Assembly (NCBI RefSeq): GCF_030409795.1
Contig: NZ_JAUFQN010000019.1
Span: 124,001-188,000 of the forward strand
Length of the DNA stretch: 64,000 nucleotides
Origin: Flavobacterium paronense
GTDB lineage: Bacteria > Bacteroidota > Bacteroidia > Flavobacteriales > Flavobacteriaceae
Direction: 5' to 3'
Shown here: positions 1 through 8,017 of the stretch, piece by piece
How positions within the stretch are numbered: the first letter of the stretch is position 1
How the letters are laid out: the number at the start of each line of letters is the position of its first letter
Made by a program: the position numbers and the translations under genes
Notes under the pieces: model-generated
Databases searched by the model: none
What the model saw: only the letters and a program-made list of their open reading frames with translations
What the model was told of the DNA's origin: nothing

Positions 1-1560
1 AATACGGCTTTAAACATGGAAACTTTTTATAAATATATTGGATTAGGTAAAAAACCAACTGCACCTGCTCAGAAACCGGCAGCATTGCCAAAACCTGGTG
101 AGAAAATAACCGCTGTCAAAGCGCAGCCTGCTAAAACATCTAATGTGTTTTTAGATGGATTGAAAGGCGTTTTGACAAGTGTAAAAAATATTCAAGTTAA
201 CTATACTCAAAATGAAGGAACAGTGCTTCCGGGATTTTTACCCGGACTAGGTTTCTTTGGTTCAACAAAACCATCTTTAGGTTTCGTCTTTGGAGCACAG
301 GATGATGTTCGTTTTGAAGCGGCCAAAAGAGGTTGGTTGACAACTTATCAAGATTTCAATCAGAATTATACTCAGGTAGTTACCAAAACGCTTGACATGA
401 CCGCAAATGTTGACTTGTTCCCCGATTTCAAAATTGATTTAACAGCTAACAGAACTTTTGCCGACAACTATTCTGAACAATATGATGTGAATGAAACTAC
501 AGGTTTGTATAACCCTCGTTCTCCTTATAATTTTGGGAACTTCTCTATTTCAACAGTATTGATTAAAACATCATTTAGTAAAAGTGATGAAAACGGATCA
601 GCTGCTTTTGATGATTTCAGAAACAACAGATTAATTGTTGCCGATAGATTGGCGGCTAATTATTATGGTGCAAGTATTCCACGATACAATGAAGGATCAA
701 ATATTGTTACTGATCCACTTGACCCGAGATATTCTTTTTATTCTTCTAATGCCGGTTATCCAATTGGTTTCGGGAAAAACAATCAGGCAGTTTTAATTCC
801 AGCGTTCCTTTCTGCTTATACAGGAAGTGATGCAGGTGGGGTTTCCTTGAGCGCTTTCCGTAATATTCCAATTCCGAACTGGACCATCAAGTATAGTGGA
901 TTGATGCGTTATAAATTCTTTAAAGAAAGATTCAAACGTTTCTCTATTCAACACGCTTACAGAGCTTCATATACTATAAACTCTTTCCGTTCCAATCTAG
1001 ATTATAATCCTAACGTTGACAATCAAGACAATAGTGGTTATGGTAATTTCTATAACAAAACAATTATTGCCAATATCAACTTAGTAGAGCAATTTAATCC
1101 GCTTATACGTATTGATTTTGAAATGAAAAATGCTTTCAAAATTTTGGCAGAAATTAAAAAAGACAGAAGTTTATCGATGAGTTTTGACAATAATTTATTG
1201 ACAGAAGTACAAGGAAAAGAATATATTATTGGTTTTGGATATCGTTTTAAAGATGTTATCTTCTCTTCACAATTGGCAGATAATCCAACCGGAATTATCA
1301 AAAGCGATATCAATTTGAAAATAGATTTCTCCTATAGAAATAACAAAACTATTGTACGTTATTTAGATTATGATAACAACCAATTAGGTGGAGGACAAAA
1401 TATTTGGTCAGCAAAATTAACAGCCGATTATTCGCTAAGTAAGAACCTGACCGCTATTTTCTTCTATGACCATTCCTTCTCAAAACCAGTGATTTCTACC
1501 TCATTCCCTTTAACCAATATCCGAGCTGGTTTTACTATGAGATATAATTTCGGAAACTAA
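1..1560 (+). CDS. sprA: SprA, T9SS outer-membrane translocon, C-terminal end (partial)
   Basis: The reading frame is open from the first base, so this is the last ~520 residues of a much larger protein; SprA/Sov proteins are about 2300-2500 residues. SprA is the giant beta-barrel through which T9SS cargo crosses the outer membrane, and it is needed for gliding in Flavobacterium. What is visible is a beta-rich C-terminus with many Tyr/Phe/Asn-rich strands, a Pro/Ala/Lys-rich linker near the start (KPTAPAQKPAALPKPGEK) and a terminal barrel-like strand ending MRYNFGN. The internal ATG at base 16 is not a start. The downstream order gcvH, VanZ, RemB-like matches what I recall of the F. johnsoniae sprA locus, which supports the name. 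Nothing upstream can be judged. Confidence 0.85.
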   Translation, partial: NTALNMETFYKYIGLGKKPTAPAQKPAALPKPGEKITAVKAQPAKTSNVFLDGLKGVLTSVKNIQVNYTQNEGTVLPGFLPGLGFFGSTKPSLGFVFGAQDDVRFEAAKRGWLTTYQDFNQNYTQVVTKTLDMTANVDLFPDFKIDLTANRTFADNYSEQYDVNETTGLYNPRSPYNFGNFSISTVLIKTSFSKSDENGSAAFDDFRNNRLIVADRLAANYYGASIPRYNEGSNIVTDPLDPRYSFYSSNAGYPIGFGKNNQAVLIPAFLSAYTGSDAGGVSLSAFRNIPIPNWTIKYSGLMRYKFFKERFKRFSIQHAYRASYTINSFRSNLDYNPNVDNQDNSGYGNFYNKTIIANINLVEQFNPLIRIDFEMKNAFKILAEIKKDRSLSMSFDNNLLTEVQGKEYIIGFGYRFKDVIFSSQLADNPTGIIKSDINLKIDFSYRNNKTIVRYLDYDNNQLGGGQNIWSAKLTADYSLSKNLTAIFFYDHSFSKPVISTSFPLTNIRAGFTMRYNFGN

Positions 1561-1582
1561 CATTTTATACAATATCTAATCT

Positions 1583-1590
1583 TATCTTTG
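1583..1590 (+). promoter_or_regulatory. Promoter -7 element for gcvH
   Basis: TATCTTTG is an exact match to the Bacteroidetes TAnnTTTG element, 21 nt before the gcvH ATG. I see no convincing -33 TTG. It lies between sprA and gcvH, so gcvH can be transcribed apart from sprA. Confidence 0.5.
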
Positions 1591-1611
1591 CGCTTTAAAA
1601 TATAATATCAA

Positions 1612-1992
1612 ATGAATATACCAAGCAATTTAAAATATACTAAAGACCACGAATGGGTTTTAATTGATGGCGATACCGCCACTGTTGGCATCACCGATTT
1701 TGCACAAAAAGAATTGGGCGACATTGTTTATGTTGAAGTAGAAACTTTAGATCAAACTTTAGACAAAGATGAAGTTTTTGGAACCGTTGAAGCGGTGAAA
1801 ACAGTATCTGATTTATTCCTTCCATTATCAGGAGAAATAATTGAATTTAATGATGAATTAGAATCAAATCCGGAAGCTGTCAATTCAGATCCTTATGGAA
1901 AAGGCTGGATGGTCAAAGTCAAAATTGCTAACGCTGACGAGATAGAAGAATTACTTTCGAGTGATGCTTACAAACAACTCATCGGTGCTTAA
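1612..1992 (+). CDS. gcvH: Glycine cleavage system H protein
   Basis: Lipoyl carrier of the glycine cleavage complex: it shuttles the aminomethyl group from the P protein to the T protein and returns electrons to the L protein in the cytoplasm. At 126 residues it is the normal family length. The lipoylation site is Lys63 in the context [14 protein letters not shown], and the N-terminal KYTKDHEW is typical. The ATG follows a TAnnTTTG promoter. The P and T protein genes are not in this window, so the complex is encoded at scattered sites. The 3' end overlaps the next gene. The assignment is firm. Confidence 0.97.
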   Translation: MNIPSNLKYTKDHEWVLIDGDTATVGITDFAQKELGDIVYVEVETLDQTLDKDEVFGTVEAVKTVSDLFLPLSGEIIEFNDELESNPEAVNSDPYGKGWMVKVKIANADEIEELLSSDAYKQLIGA

Positions 1993-2353
1993 AAAAGCAA
2001 TACTAAGTTTAGCCATAGGCTGGACTATTTTAATTGCTATTTTGTGTCTTGTAAAGTTTAATGACTTGCCTTCTTTTGGCGTTTCTGATGCAGATAAATA
2101 CGTTCACTTTACCTTTCATTTTGTTTTCACAACGCTCTGGGGATTTTATTTATGGGGCAATGAAAGAGCGTTATCAAAAATAGTGCGGCTTGTCATTATA
2201 TCACTTTGTTACGGAATACTGATTGAGTTTTTGCAGGAAACAGTAACCACAACCCGACATGCCGATATATTTGATGTGTTGGCAAATTTAACAGGAGCAC
2301 TGTTTGCATTAGGGCTATTTGTTTTATTTAAAAAACTACAAACAACCAGATAA
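1961..2353 (+). CDS. VanZ-like small membrane protein
   Basis: A protein of about 130 residues with four predicted membrane helices (about residues 13-31, 45-63, 73-92 and 105-122). The segment around [32 protein letters not shown] carries the E-x-x-Q and R-x-x-D-x-x-D-x-x-x-N-x-x-G pattern of VanZ-like proteins; VanZ gives low-level teicoplanin resistance in enterococci, but the role of these relatives is unknown. The ATG lies inside gcvH, so the genes overlap by 32 nt. A GTG at 1985 is an alternative start that gives a tighter overlap and leaves the first helix intact. It is probably translationally coupled to gcvH and ends just before a strong terminator. Confidence 0.8.
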   Translation: MMLTNNSSVLKKAILSLAIGWTILIAILCLVKFNDLPSFGVSDADKYVHFTFHFVFTTLWGFYLWGNERALSKIVRLVIISLCYGILIEFLQETVTTTRHADIFDVLANLTGALFALGLFVLFKKLQTTR

Positions 2354-2362
2354 TAAAGATTG

Positions 2363-2398
2363 TCCCGTCTCGTTATCCTACGAGACGGGATTTTTTTT
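2363..2398 (+). terminator. Rho-independent terminator after gcvH-VanZ
   Basis: Perfect 11-bp stem (TCCCGTCTCGT with ACGAGACGGGA), 6-nt loop, followed by eight T. It ends the gcvH-VanZ transcript. Confidence 0.92.
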
Positions 2399-2449
2399 AC
2401 TTTTATCCCATGAATAAAAAATAATATCTTTAATCGATATATTAAAAAA

Positions 2450-4570
2450 ATGAAAAAATCACTACCGTTTTTAGTGCTGCTTTTTTTAACGAGCACAATT
2501 AATGCTCAAGTTACTAAAAAAGCAACCGAGAGATTTCCTGTTTTTCCATCGTGCGAAAATTTACAGTTTCAAGCCTTGGAAACTTGTTTTTATAATCAGG
2601 TACAGGATTTTGTGTACAATAATTTCAAAGTGCCCGAAAAGCTGAAACAAAGTAATTACAAAGGAACCGTCATTGTTCTTTTTGAAGTGGATGATTCCGG
2701 AAATTTCAAAGTACAGTATGTTGATGCCATAGATGAATCGCTGGTAGCAGAAAGCAAAAGAGTCTTTGCTCAAATGCCAAAGATTGATCCGGCAACCTAT
2801 AACGGAAATCCAACGTATGCTAAATACACTATTAAAATTGCCATCCCTTTACAAAGTGCCGCCGAGTTGCAAGCGCAAAAAGATGCCGATGCTTTAGCCG
2901 AAAAAAATTCAAAATTATTTAAACCCAACGACAAACAACTTTCAGAATTAGACAGCATCAAGTATAAAAAATTTGATAATCCACAGTTTGAAAGCCATAT
3001 CAATATTCCGTTTTCACACAGTTATTACTCGCAATTTGATGATGAATTGAATCAAGTTGGCGCTAATAATCATACCGGTTCAAAACCTTTTTCTTATGCG
3101 GAAGTTTCCAAATATTATAACCTGAAAGAAGAGAATCAGAAGTTATTGAAAGGCAAAAAAGAATGGTTCGGAAGAAAACTTTGGGATGAAAGTCTAGTCC
3201 AGGTTCAAGGCGAAGATTATTGGTTTACCCTAAATCCTATTTTTGATATTCAAATGGGAAAAAGTGACCCAAGTGTAGCTTCATATACTTATGTAAATAC
3301 CAGAGGAATTCAGTTTAATGGCGGTTTAGGTAAGGAATTAAATTTTACGACAACTATCTATGAAAGTCAAGGTCGATTTGCGGATTATTTCAATCGCTAT
3401 GCCGAATCGATAAAACCTTCAGGAGGTGACCCAGCCATTATTCCCGGTATCGGAATTGCAAAACCGTTCAAATCGGATGCTTATGATTTTCCTTTGGCAG
3501 AAGCCAATTTGTCTTATACGCCAAGTAAATTTATCAATTTGAATTTGGGTTACGGCAAGAATTTTATTGGCGATGGGTATCGTTCTTTATTGTTAGGCGA
3601 TGGCGCAAGTCCGTATCCTTATTTTAAACTAAACACTACGTTCTGGAAAATAAAATACACCAATATCTACACTTGGCTAAAAGATGTTCGTCCGGATGTG
3701 ACGGTTGATAGAACCTATGCAACCAAGTTCGCCGCCAGTCATTATTTGAGTTTGAATGTTACAAACAAATGGAATATTGGACTTTTCGAATCGGTGGTGT
3801 GGACCAATACAAACAACCGTGGTTTTGATATGAGTTTTGTAAACCCAATTATATTTTACCGTACGGTTGAGTTTACTTCATCGGCACGAAGCGGAAATGC
3901 GTTGTTAGGTTTGACAACGAAAGTAAAATGGAACAATCAAATCAATTTTTACGGACAGTTTTTGTTAGATGAATTTTCGTTGAAGGAAATAAAAGCTGGA
4001 AATAAAAGCTGGAAAAACAAATATGGTTACCAACTCGGAGCCAAGTATTACAATGCGTTCAACATCAAAAATTTATTATTGCAAGTCGAATACAACCATG
4101 TGCGTCCTTATGTATACTCACATAGTGAAGCCATTACCAACTATGGACACAACAACCAAAGTTTAGGGCACCAATGGGGTGGAAACTTCAAGGAATTTAT
4201 TGCCATTGCCCGTTACCATAAAGGAAGATACTTTGCTGATGCTAAAGTTACTTTTGGTGAAAGGGGATTGGATTTTAACAATGCTACTGACAATTATAAT
4301 TACGGAAGCAATATCTACTTGAGTTATAATGATAACCGACCAAACGATACAGGCGTAAACATTGGACAAGGAAACAAAACCAGTATTTTCATAACCGATT
4401 TGCAAGCGGGTTATTTGATAAATCCAGCGACGAATATGAAACTGTTTGGTAGTTTTATCTACAGAAACTTTAACCCGGCGACCGAAACAGCAACAGCTAT
4501 TAAAGAAAGCACTACTTGGTTTTCTGTTGGTTTAAGATGTGATATTTTCAATTGGTATTTTGATTATTAG
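2450..4570 (+). CDS. remB: RemB-like gliding motility outer-membrane protein
   Basis: The 706-residue protein starts with a clear signal peptide (MKKSLPFLVLLFLTSTINAQ). Residues about 45-140 resemble a TonB C-terminal/energy-transducer fold (KGTVIVLFEVDDSGNFKVQYV). The rest is rich in aromatic beta strands and ends in a strand with a terminal aromatic residue (CDIFNWYFDY), as expected for an outer-membrane beta barrel. The position two genes after sprA-gcvH matches remB of F. johnsoniae as I remember it; RemB is needed for normal spreading and gliding there, but its molecular job is unknown. A TATCTTTA element (7 of 8 matches to TAnnTTTG) lies at 2425-2432. The gene symbol rests on synteny and overall character, not on a database search. 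Confidence 0.7.
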   Translation: MKKSLPFLVLLFLTSTINAQVTKKATERFPVFPSCENLQFQALETCFYNQVQDFVYNNFKVPEKLKQSNYKGTVIVLFEVDDSGNFKVQYVDAIDESLVAESKRVFAQMPKIDPATYNGNPTYAKYTIKIAIPLQSAAELQAQKDADALAEKNSKLFKPNDKQLSELDSIKYKKFDNPQFESHINIPFSHSYYSQFDDELNQVGANNHTGSKPFSYAEVSKYYNLKEENQKLLKGKKEWFGRKLWDESLVQVQGEDYWFTLNPIFDIQMGKSDPSVASYTYVNTRGIQFNGGLGKELNFTTTIYESQGRFADYFNRYAESIKPSGGDPAIIPGIGIAKPFKSDAYDFPLAEANLSYTPSKFINLNLGYGKNFIGDGYRSLLLGDGASPYPYFKLNTTFWKIKYTNIYTWLKDVRPDVTVDRTYATKFAASHYLSLNVTNKWNIGLFESVVWTNTNNRGFDMSFVNPIIFYRTVEFTSSARSGNALLGLTTKVKWNNQINFYGQFLLDEFSLKEIKAGNKSWKNKYGYQLGAKYYNAFNIKNLLLQVEYNHVRPYVYSHSEAITNYGHNNQSLGHQWGGNFKEFIAIARYHKGRYFADAKVTFGERGLDFNNATDNYNYGSNIYLSYNDNRPNDTGVNIGQGNKTSIFITDLQAGYLINPATNMKLFGSFIYRNFNPATETATAIKESTTWFSVGLRCDIFNWYFDY

Positions 4571-4584
4571 GATAACTTAAATAA

Positions 4585-4694
4585 TTCATACGCATCAATC
4601 ATTTAATTCATACGTATGAATCAATCAGTTCATGCTTATGAATTAATCAGTTCATGCGTATGAATTAATCAGTTTGTGCGCATCAATTTAAAAA
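4585..4694. repeat. Array of five palindromes at 22-bp spacing
   Basis: Five consecutive units begin at 4585, 4607, 4629, 4651 and 4673. The core is the 14-bp palindrome TTCATACGTATGAA, perfect in unit 2 and degenerate elsewhere (TTCATGCTTATGAA, TTCATGCGTATGAA, TTTGTGCGCATCAA). An 8-bp spacer TCAATCAG or TTAATCAG separates the middle units. Palindrome centres are exactly 22 bp apart (4591.5 to 4679.5). A related array lies downstream of clpX. The function is unknown; protein binding on one face of the helix or a mobile repeat are both possible. Confidence 0.85.
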
Positions 4695-4816
4695 CTATTG
4701 ATAAGCGGTAAAAATCCCGATAGTGCGGATTTGTAATCCGTGCCAGCAAAGAATATCAAAACTACGTGAGCATTTTGTGGTTTTTTATGGCTGATAAATA
4801 AAACATTAGTGATTTA

Positions 4817-4896
4817 TAGCCCCGATAGGAGCTAGCTACCATGTAGCGCGGATAGCGGGAGCAGAAGTGTAAATAAAGACAAAAGTGCCGCTCCTG
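4817..4896. repeat. REP-like intergenic element, copy A
   Basis: It begins TAGCCCCGATAGGAGC and ends GTGCCGCTCCTG, with outer inverted GGAGC/GCTCC. Inside is the conserved hairpin GCTAC-CAT-GTAGC followed by GCGGATAGCGGGA. The same core recurs at 18564-18620 and 27623-27705, with a diverged copy at 39430-39570. Confidence 0.8.
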
Positions 4897-4934
4897 AAAC
4901 CAATAAATAGCTCCAAAAATATATGCTTAATTTT

Positions 4935-4966
4935 TTTGTCAAATCGTTTGCTATAAAGTACCTTTG
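4935..4966 (+). promoter_or_regulatory. cyoE promoter (-33 TTTG, -7 TACCTTTG)
   Basis: TTTG at 4935-4938, a 20-bp spacer and TACCTTTG at 4959-4966, matching the Flavobacterium consensus TTG-N17-23-TAnnTTTG. Transcription should begin near 4971, which leaves a leader of about 15 nt before the ATG. The element decides the start of the next gene, because an in-frame TTG at 4964 falls inside it. Confidence 0.8.
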
Positions 4967-4984
4967 CGGCAGTTTAAAACTTTG

Positions 4985-5887
4985 ATGAACGCTACCGTTA
5001 ACACATTTTCCTTCAAACAAATTGCGATTGATTTTAAAGAAATCACGAAAGCAGGTTTAGCTGTTAGTGTGGTGTTTTCTTCTATTGCGGGTTATTTGCT
5101 TGGTGTGCTTGACTTTCATGATTTAAAAGTCACGACTTTATTAATGTTGGCCGTTGGTGGTTACTGTATGGTTGGTGCCTCGAACGCCTTTAACCAAGTT
5201 ATAGAAAAAGACCTTGATGCTTTGATGGACCGAACTAAAAATCGTCCGGTAGCATCGGGAAGAATGTCGCCTAATCATGCTTTGTTTGTTGCGAGTTTAC
5301 TTACTATTGTTGGTTTGATACTGCTATACCTTATCAATCCGAAGTCGGCTATGTTTGGCGCGATATCTATATTTTTATATACCAGCGTTTACACACCGTT
5401 AAAACAATACACACCGCTTTCGGTTTTTGTGGGCGCCTTTCCGGGTGCTATTCCGTTTATGTTGGGTTGGGTTGCAGCAACGAATAATTTTGGTATTGAA
5501 GCGGGAACGCTTTTTCTGATACAGTTTTTTTGGCAGTTTCCTCATTTTTGGGCTATTGGCTGGCTTTTATTTGATGACTATCAAAAGGCAGGGTTTTTTA
5601 TGCTGCCAACGGGAAAAAGGGATACTTCTACCGCTTTGCAAACGATATTGTATTGCGTGTGGTTGTTAATCGCATCAATGTTGCCGTGTTTGGGTTATAC
5701 CGGAAGATTATTTCTTTCGCCTATTGCAGCGGGAATCGTATTTTTGCTTGGCGTTTGGATGATTATTTATGCGGTAAAATTATACCAAGAAAGAACTACA
5801 AAAGCAGCCCGAACATTAATGCTGGTAAGCGTTTCTTACATATCTTTGCTGCAATTGGTTTATATTATAGATAAATTTTTAAGATAA
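4985..5887 (+). CDS. cyoE: Protoheme IX farnesyltransferase (heme O synthase)
   Basis: An inner-membrane UbiA-family prenyltransferase that attaches a farnesyl group to heme B to give heme O, the precursor of heme A for terminal oxidases. The 300-residue protein has about nine hydrophobic segments. The aspartate-rich substrate motif NQVIEKDLDALMDRTKNRP and the second motif YTPLKQYTPLSVFVGAFPGA are both present. I start it at the ATG (MNATVNTF), because the in-frame TTG seven codons upstream lies in the -7 promoter element. Its stop codon overlaps the next ATG by one base (TAATG), so it is coupled to the first subunit III gene and heads the oxidase cluster. Confidence 0.96.
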   Translation: MNATVNTFSFKQIAIDFKEITKAGLAVSVVFSSIAGYLLGVLDFHDLKVTTLLMLAVGGYCMVGASNAFNQVIEKDLDALMDRTKNRPVASGRMSPNHALFVASLLTIVGLILLYLINPKSAMFGAISIFLYTSVYTPLKQYTPLSVFVGAFPGAIPFMLGWVAATNNFGIEAGTLFLIQFFWQFPHFWAIGWLLFDDYQKAGFFMLPTGKRDTSTALQTILYCVWLLIASMLPCLGYTGRLFLSPIAAGIVFLLGVWMIIYAVKLYQERTTKAARTLMLVSVSYISLLQLVYIIDKFLR

Positions 5888-6474
5888 TGGATATGACAAT
5901 GACTGCCCAGGAAGAAAAAGAAAGAAAAGCAAGATCAGCAAAACTATTGTTGTTGTTTGCTATGGGAAGCATGACGATGATGTTTGCCGGAATAGTGAGT
6001 GCTGTTGTAGTAAGTAAATCAAGGGAAGATTGGATGAAGGATTTCCAGTTGCCAACCGCTTTTTACTTTAGCACACTGATAATTCTTTTATGTAGCCTAA
6101 CGTTTCATATGGCCAAAAAAGCCATTCAAAAAGACAATAGACTATTGACAACTAATTATCTTTTGCTGACTTTAGCCTTGGGAATTTCCTTTGTGTTTTG
6201 TCAATTTAAAGGCTTTGGACAATTGATGGATAGTGGGTATTTTTTTGCCGGTCCGGAGAGTAATATTGCTACAACTTTTCTATACGTAATTGCTACGGTT
6301 CACCTTGTGCATCTTGCAGGAGGATTAATTTCGCTTTTATACATAATTTATAATCATTTTAAACAAAAATACAATTCAAGTCAAACACTTGGAATTGAGC
6401 TAGGTGCGATGTATTGGCACTTTCTTGATTTCTTATGGATTTGTTTGTTTTTCTTTTTATATTTCTTTAAATAA
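5887..6474 (+). CDS. Heme-copper oxidase subunit III (short form)
   Basis: A 195-residue inner-membrane protein with five helices, the size of a minimal cytochrome c oxidase subunit III. Helices run roughly over residues 19-43, 52-72, 85-105, 129-155 and 173-193. The family features FATTFLYVIATVHLVHLAGG-like pattern (seen as TTFLYVIATVHLVHLAGGL) and GAMYWHFLDFLWICLF are clear. It overlaps cyoE by one nucleotide. Subunit III does not bind the redox cofactors; it helps stabilise the proton-pumping core. A second, longer subunit III gene follows at once, so this locus encodes a split or duplicated pair, an arrangement I believe is usual in Flavobacteria. Confidence 0.9.
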   Translation: MDMTMTAQEEKERKARSAKLLLLFAMGSMTMMFAGIVSAVVVSKSREDWMKDFQLPTAFYFSTLIILLCSLTFHMAKKAIQKDNRLLTTNYLLLTLALGISFVFCQFKGFGQLMDSGYFFAGPESNIATTFLYVIATVHLVHLAGGLISLLYIIYNHFKQKYNSSQTLGIELGAMYWHFLDFLWICLFFFLYFFK

Positions 6475-6485
6475 GAAAAAAAATC

Positions 6486-6493
6486 TAAATTTG
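6486..6493 (+). promoter_or_regulatory. Possible internal promoter -7 element for the second subunit III gene
   Basis: TAAATTTG is an exact TAnnTTTG match in the 43-nt gap, 24 nt before the ATG. No good -33 partner is visible, so it may be chance. Confidence 0.35.
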
Positions 6494-6517
6494 GGAACTT
6501 TTTAACTTATAACTTTT

Positions 6518-7549
6518 ATGGGAGCTACAGTTACTACTGGAAATAATACTGAAAATACTTGGGGTGGCGGAAATGAGCCAATGGGAGCAAGTTATGGCAA
6601 ATTGATGATGTGGTTTTTCATCATCTCAGATGCTTTAACCTTCTCTGGTTTTCTTGCTGCGTATGGTTTTTCAAGATTTAAATTTATCGATAATTGGCCT
6701 ATTGCCGACGAAGTGTTTACGCACTTTCCGTTTATGCATGGTGTAGAAGCACCGATGTATTATGTGGCATTGATGACTTTTATCTTGATTTTCTCTTCTG
6801 TAACGATGGTGTTGGCGGTTGATGCCGGACATCATATGAAACAGAAAAAGGTAGCGTTCTACATGCTATTAACGATTCTTGGAGGTTTAATTTTCGTGGG
6901 ATCACAAGCATGGGAATGGAAAAACTTCATTAAGGGAGAATATGGTGCTGTAGAAACCAAAGGTGGAAGTATTATTCAATTTGTAAACAAAGAAGGCGAA
7001 AGAGTTAAGCTCGAAGAATTTGCTATTCATTTACCGGGACAAAGAGAACCATTGACAAGAGATAAAGGGAAATGGTTTATGAAAGATGAAGATGCGATAG
7101 CAACGTATTCTGTTGCAGAAGTACAAGCCGGTTTCAAAGCACATCCGGAATTGCTAATCAGAACTGAAAAAATTTACAGAGATACGGCTGAAGATAAAGC
7201 CAATAAAAAATTGCAACCGGGTTTAAATCATAACAAGCACCGAGAAATATTAACCAGAGCTGAATCAGAAATAATGGTAGGTAATGGGGCATCAGTTGTT
7301 GAAGGTGCTAACTTAAAACACAACGAATACGGAAGTAAATTGTTCGCTGATTTCTTTTTCTTTATTACAGGTTTCCACGGTTTCCACGTATTCTCGGGAG
7401 TTATTATCAACTTCATTATTTTCTTAAACGTTGTTTTAGGAACCTATGAGAAAAGAAGAACCTATGAAATGGTAGAAAAAGTCGGACTTTATTGGCACTT
7501 TGTCGATTTAGTTTGGGTATTCGTATTTACATTCTTCTACTTAGTTTAA
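6518..7549 (+). CDS. Heme-copper oxidase subunit III (long form with insert)
   Basis: A 343-residue membrane protein with N-terminal helices from about residues 27-50, 75-100 and 110-130, and C-terminal helices from about 265-310 and 322-342. Landmarks are GKLMMWFFIISDALTFSGF, GFHGFHVFSGVII and GLYWHFVDLVWVFVFTFFYL, all typical of subunit III. A hydrophilic stretch of about 130 residues (roughly 135-262) sits between helices; it contains ordinary charged sequence and no motif I recognise. The family is normally about 200-260 residues, so the insert explains the extra length. It pairs with the shorter subunit III upstream and the subunit IV protein downstream. Confidence 0.9.
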   Translation: MGATVTTGNNTENTWGGGNEPMGASYGKLMMWFFIISDALTFSGFLAAYGFSRFKFIDNWPIADEVFTHFPFMHGVEAPMYYVALMTFILIFSSVTMVLAVDAGHHMKQKKVAFYMLLTILGGLIFVGSQAWEWKNFIKGEYGAVETKGGSIIQFVNKEGERVKLEEFAIHLPGQREPLTRDKGKWFMKDEDAIATYSVAEVQAGFKAHPELLIRTEKIYRDTAEDKANKKLQPGLNHNKHREILTRAESEIMVGNGASVVEGANLKHNEYGSKLFADFFFFITGFHGFHVFSGVIINFIIFLNVVLGTYEKRRTYEMVEKVGLYWHFVDLVWVFVFTFFYLV

Positions 7550-7570
7550 TTTTTTTATAAAATTTATATT

Positions 7571-7930
7571 ATGTCACACGAACAAGCACACGACGGATCA
7601 AATATTAAAAGAATTTGGATGGTTTTCGCACTTTTATCTGTAGTAACTACAGTTGAGGTGTATTTGGGAATTACCAGACCAGGTTTTTTATTCATGAACA
7701 ATTTCCTTAGCATGAACCTGTTAAACTGGGTATTCATCTTATTAACGTTATACAAAGCATATTATATTGTTTGGGCTTTCATGCACATGGAAGGCGAAAA
7801 AAGCAGTTTACGTTGGGCAGTTGTTGGAACTGTTATTTTCCTTGTATTATATTTACTATTTATACTTCTTGTTGAAGCAGATTACATTTTCGAGGTTTTT
7901 AAAAATGCTACTATCAAGTGGAATTTTTAA
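7571..7930 (+). CDS. Cytochrome c oxidase subunit IV family protein
   Basis: A 119-residue protein with three helices (about 14-34, 45-66 and 78-101) and the characteristic segment YKAYYIVWAFMHMEGEKSSLRWAV. These small subunits belong to bacterial aa3/caa3-type oxidases and are thought to help assembly. It lies 21 nt after the long subunit III and is closed by a terminator, so it ends the cyoE-coxIII-coxIII-coxIV transcript. Subunits I and II are not in the window. Confidence 0.9.
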   Translation: MSHEQAHDGSNIKRIWMVFALLSVVTTVEVYLGITRPGFLFMNNFLSMNLLNWVFILLTLYKAYYIVWAFMHMEGEKSSLRWAVVGTVIFLVLYLLFILLVEADYIFEVFKNATIKWNF

Positions 7931-7952
7931 CACTATATTAATTCAAAAAATG

Positions 7953-7987
7953 TCCCGTCGAGTTATTAAACCAGACGGGATTTTTTT
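7953..7987 (+). terminator. Terminator after the oxidase subunit genes
   Basis: Stem TCCCGTC/GACGGGA with a loop, then seven T. The T-tract runs directly into the -7 element of the next gene. Confidence 0.8.
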
Positions 7988-7994
7988 ATTTTTG
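7987..7994 (+). promoter_or_regulatory. Promoter -7 element abutting the terminator
   Basis: TATTTTTG (exact TAnnTTTG) starts at the last T of the terminator, 23 nt before the next ATG. The overlap suggests a new transcript begins where the old one ends. Confidence 0.5.
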
Positions 7995-8017
7995 TACATT
8001 CATTTTTCACAATCCAA

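Larger units (their letters stand above)
4571..4984. other. 414-bp intergenic region between remB and cyoE
   Basis: No credible gene. In order it holds a 22-bp palindrome array, a short segment with GTGCGGATTTGTAATCCGTG (a GGATT-TGT-AATCC hairpin near 4726), a REP-like element and the cyoE promoter. There is no classic stem plus T-tract terminator directly after remB, so one of these repeats may end that transcript. Confidence 0.8.

Noticed and set aside
4585..4694. CRISPR array
   Set aside because: The units are 22 bp with 8-bp near-identical spacers; there are no variable spacers and no cas genes in the window.
4964..4984. Upstream TTG start adding seven residues to CyoE
   Set aside because: It lies inside the TACCTTTG promoter element, so it would be at or before the transcription start; the ATG at 4985 fits the family.
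7228..7416. Small minus-strand gene within the long subunit III gene
   Set aside because: No signal, promoter or recognisable composition; it lies wholly inside a conserved gene.
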